Positions 63,352 through 64,000 of a stretch of 64,000 bases of DNA are shown piece after piece. Source of the stretch: JACKAQ01 sp020634975 [NCBI: Calditrichia bacterium] (GTDB taxonomy: Bacteria; Calditrichota; Calditrichia; RBG-13-44-9); contig JACKAQ010000002.1 in NCBI GenBank assembly GCA_020634975.1, positions 620,001 to 684,000 of the forward strand, written 5' to 3'. The notes beneath the pieces were generated by a model, which worked only from the letters and a program-made list of their open reading frames with translations, searched no databases and had not been told where the DNA came from. Position numbers and translations under genes: made by a program. How positions within the stretch are numbered: the stretch's first letter is position 1; every line of letters begins with the position of its first letter.

Positions 63352-64000
63352 ATGAAAACAAACGCTGTAATTGAAGAAAAATTAGCTAATTTGCCGACGC
63401 TGCCGGGCGTTTATTTGTATCGAAATGAAAACGATAAAATTTTGTATGTCGGCAAAGCCAAAAACCTGCGGAGCAGGGTTCGCAGCTATTTTCAGGATGG
63501 CGCCAATCTCGATCCGCGCAAACAGCGGATGGTTCGCCAAATTCGCGATCTCGATACTATTTTGGTCGACTCCGAAGTTGAGGCGCTGATTCTCGAAGCC
63601 AACCTCATCAAAGAACACAAACCGCGATATAATGTTACCCTAAAAGACGATAAATCATACCCTTACATCCGCATTACCAATGAGCCGTTTCCGCGTGTTT
63701 TTGTTACCCGACGTATCATTCGCGATGGCTCACGCTATTTGGGTCCATACACGGAAGTGCGGCAACTGCGTTACATCGTTAAATCGATGAACAAGATTTT
63801 TCCGGTGCGATCCTGCAAATTTTTCCTCGATGACGATGTCATCGCCAAAAAAAAGGTGAAAATTTGCCTCGATTATCACATCAAACGATGCCAGGGACCA
63901 TGCGAAGGATTTGTCAGCTCCGAAGATTATACGGCGATGATTCGCCAGGTCGAGCAATTTTTGCGCGGAAAAACCCGCGATTTGCTCCGCGAATTGAATG
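63352..64000 (+). CDS. uvrC: UvrABC excinuclease subunit C (5' part)
   Basis: Open from the ATG at 63352 to the window edge, 216 codons visible. The N-terminal GIY-YIG nuclease domain is clear: LPTLPGVYLYRNENDKILYVGKAKNLRSRV (GVYLYR and LYVGKAKNLR parts), EVEALILEANLIKEHKPRYNV (catalytic Glu) and SYPYIRITNEPFPRVFVTRR. The Cys-containing CLDYHIKRCQGPC motif follows. UvrC makes both incisions in nucleotide excision repair. No frameshift in the visible part, in contrast with the three genes before it. Confidence 0.97.
   Translation, partial: MKTNAVIEEKLANLPTLPGVYLYRNENDKILYVGKAKNLRSRVRSYFQDGANLDPRKQRMVRQIRDLDTILVDSEVEALILEANLIKEHKPRYNVTLKDDKSYPYIRITNEPFPRVFVTRRIIRDGSRYLGPYTEVRQLRYIVKSMNKIFPVRSCKFFLDDDVIAKKKVKICLDYHIKRCQGPCEGFVSSEDYTAMIRQVEQFLRGKTRDLLRELN

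Overview
The window looks like chromosomal DNA of a Gram-negative bacterium of the Fibrobacteres-Chlorobi-Bacteroidetes (FCB) side of the tree, most likely Calditrichota or a near relative. Clues: a secreted amidase ending in a type IX secretion (T9SS) sorting domain with the NYPNPFNP motif; lipoprotein families DUF4837 and DUF4249; DUF2480; two TonB-dependent receptors with carboxypeptidase-regulatory N-termini; lpxB (lipid A); menD (menaquinone); and a Ccm system with a Cys-type CcmE. The genus assignment is inference. No tRNA, rRNA, CRISPR array, insertion sequence or prophage was seen.

Layout. 1-5.6 kb (- strand): partial SulP transporter, MltF-type lytic transglycosylase, and an outer-membrane barrel protein with a kinase-like DRH motif. 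5.7-10.5 kb (-): aldo/keto reductase-RidA fusion, APC amino-acid permease, DUF885 peptidase-like protein. 10.5-27 kb: the most distinctive region, a peptidoglycan-fragment salvage locus. On the - strand, ending at a strong terminator at 10.5 kb, is an operon: NagZ-like GH3 fused to an AmiE-like serine hydrolase (lipoprotein), two sodium:solute symporters, a PhyH-type dioxygenase, MurQ, and NagB fused to a PIG-L deacetylase domain. Divergent on the + strand are an AraC regulator, a NagX/HGSNAT-like membrane acyltransferase, a TolB-like propeller and a T9SS-exported amidase. Together they suggest extracellular or periplasmic release of peptide, GlcNAc and MurNAc, sodium-driven uptake, and cytoplasmic conversion to fructose-6-P. 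No MurNAc kinase and no separate NagA are present.

27-34.5 kb (+): GT2 glycosyltransferase, DUF2723 O-mannosyltransferase-like protein (interrupted by a frameshift), flippase-like protein, DUF4837 lipoprotein, PfkB kinase. 34.5-37.4 kb (-): TonB receptor and small lipoprotein. 37.8-42.6 kb (+): thrABC. 42.6-44.4 kb (-): etfB-etfA. 44.7-49.6 kb (+): rplM-rpsI-rpsB-tsf-pyrH-frr, then lpxB. 49.6-54 kb: small unknown gene, holin-superfamily IV membrane protein, TonB receptor plus DUF4249 lipoprotein. 54-59 kb: ccmABCDEF. 59-64 kb: menD, beta-hydroxyacid dehydrogenase, TauE/SafE permease, A-type Fe-S carrier, DUF2480 protein, and the start of uvrC.

Three adjacent genes at 61.7-63.2 kb carry five single-base indels, and the DUF2723 gene carries one. 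These are either assembly errors or fresh pseudogenes; the proteins read perfectly once the frames are joined.
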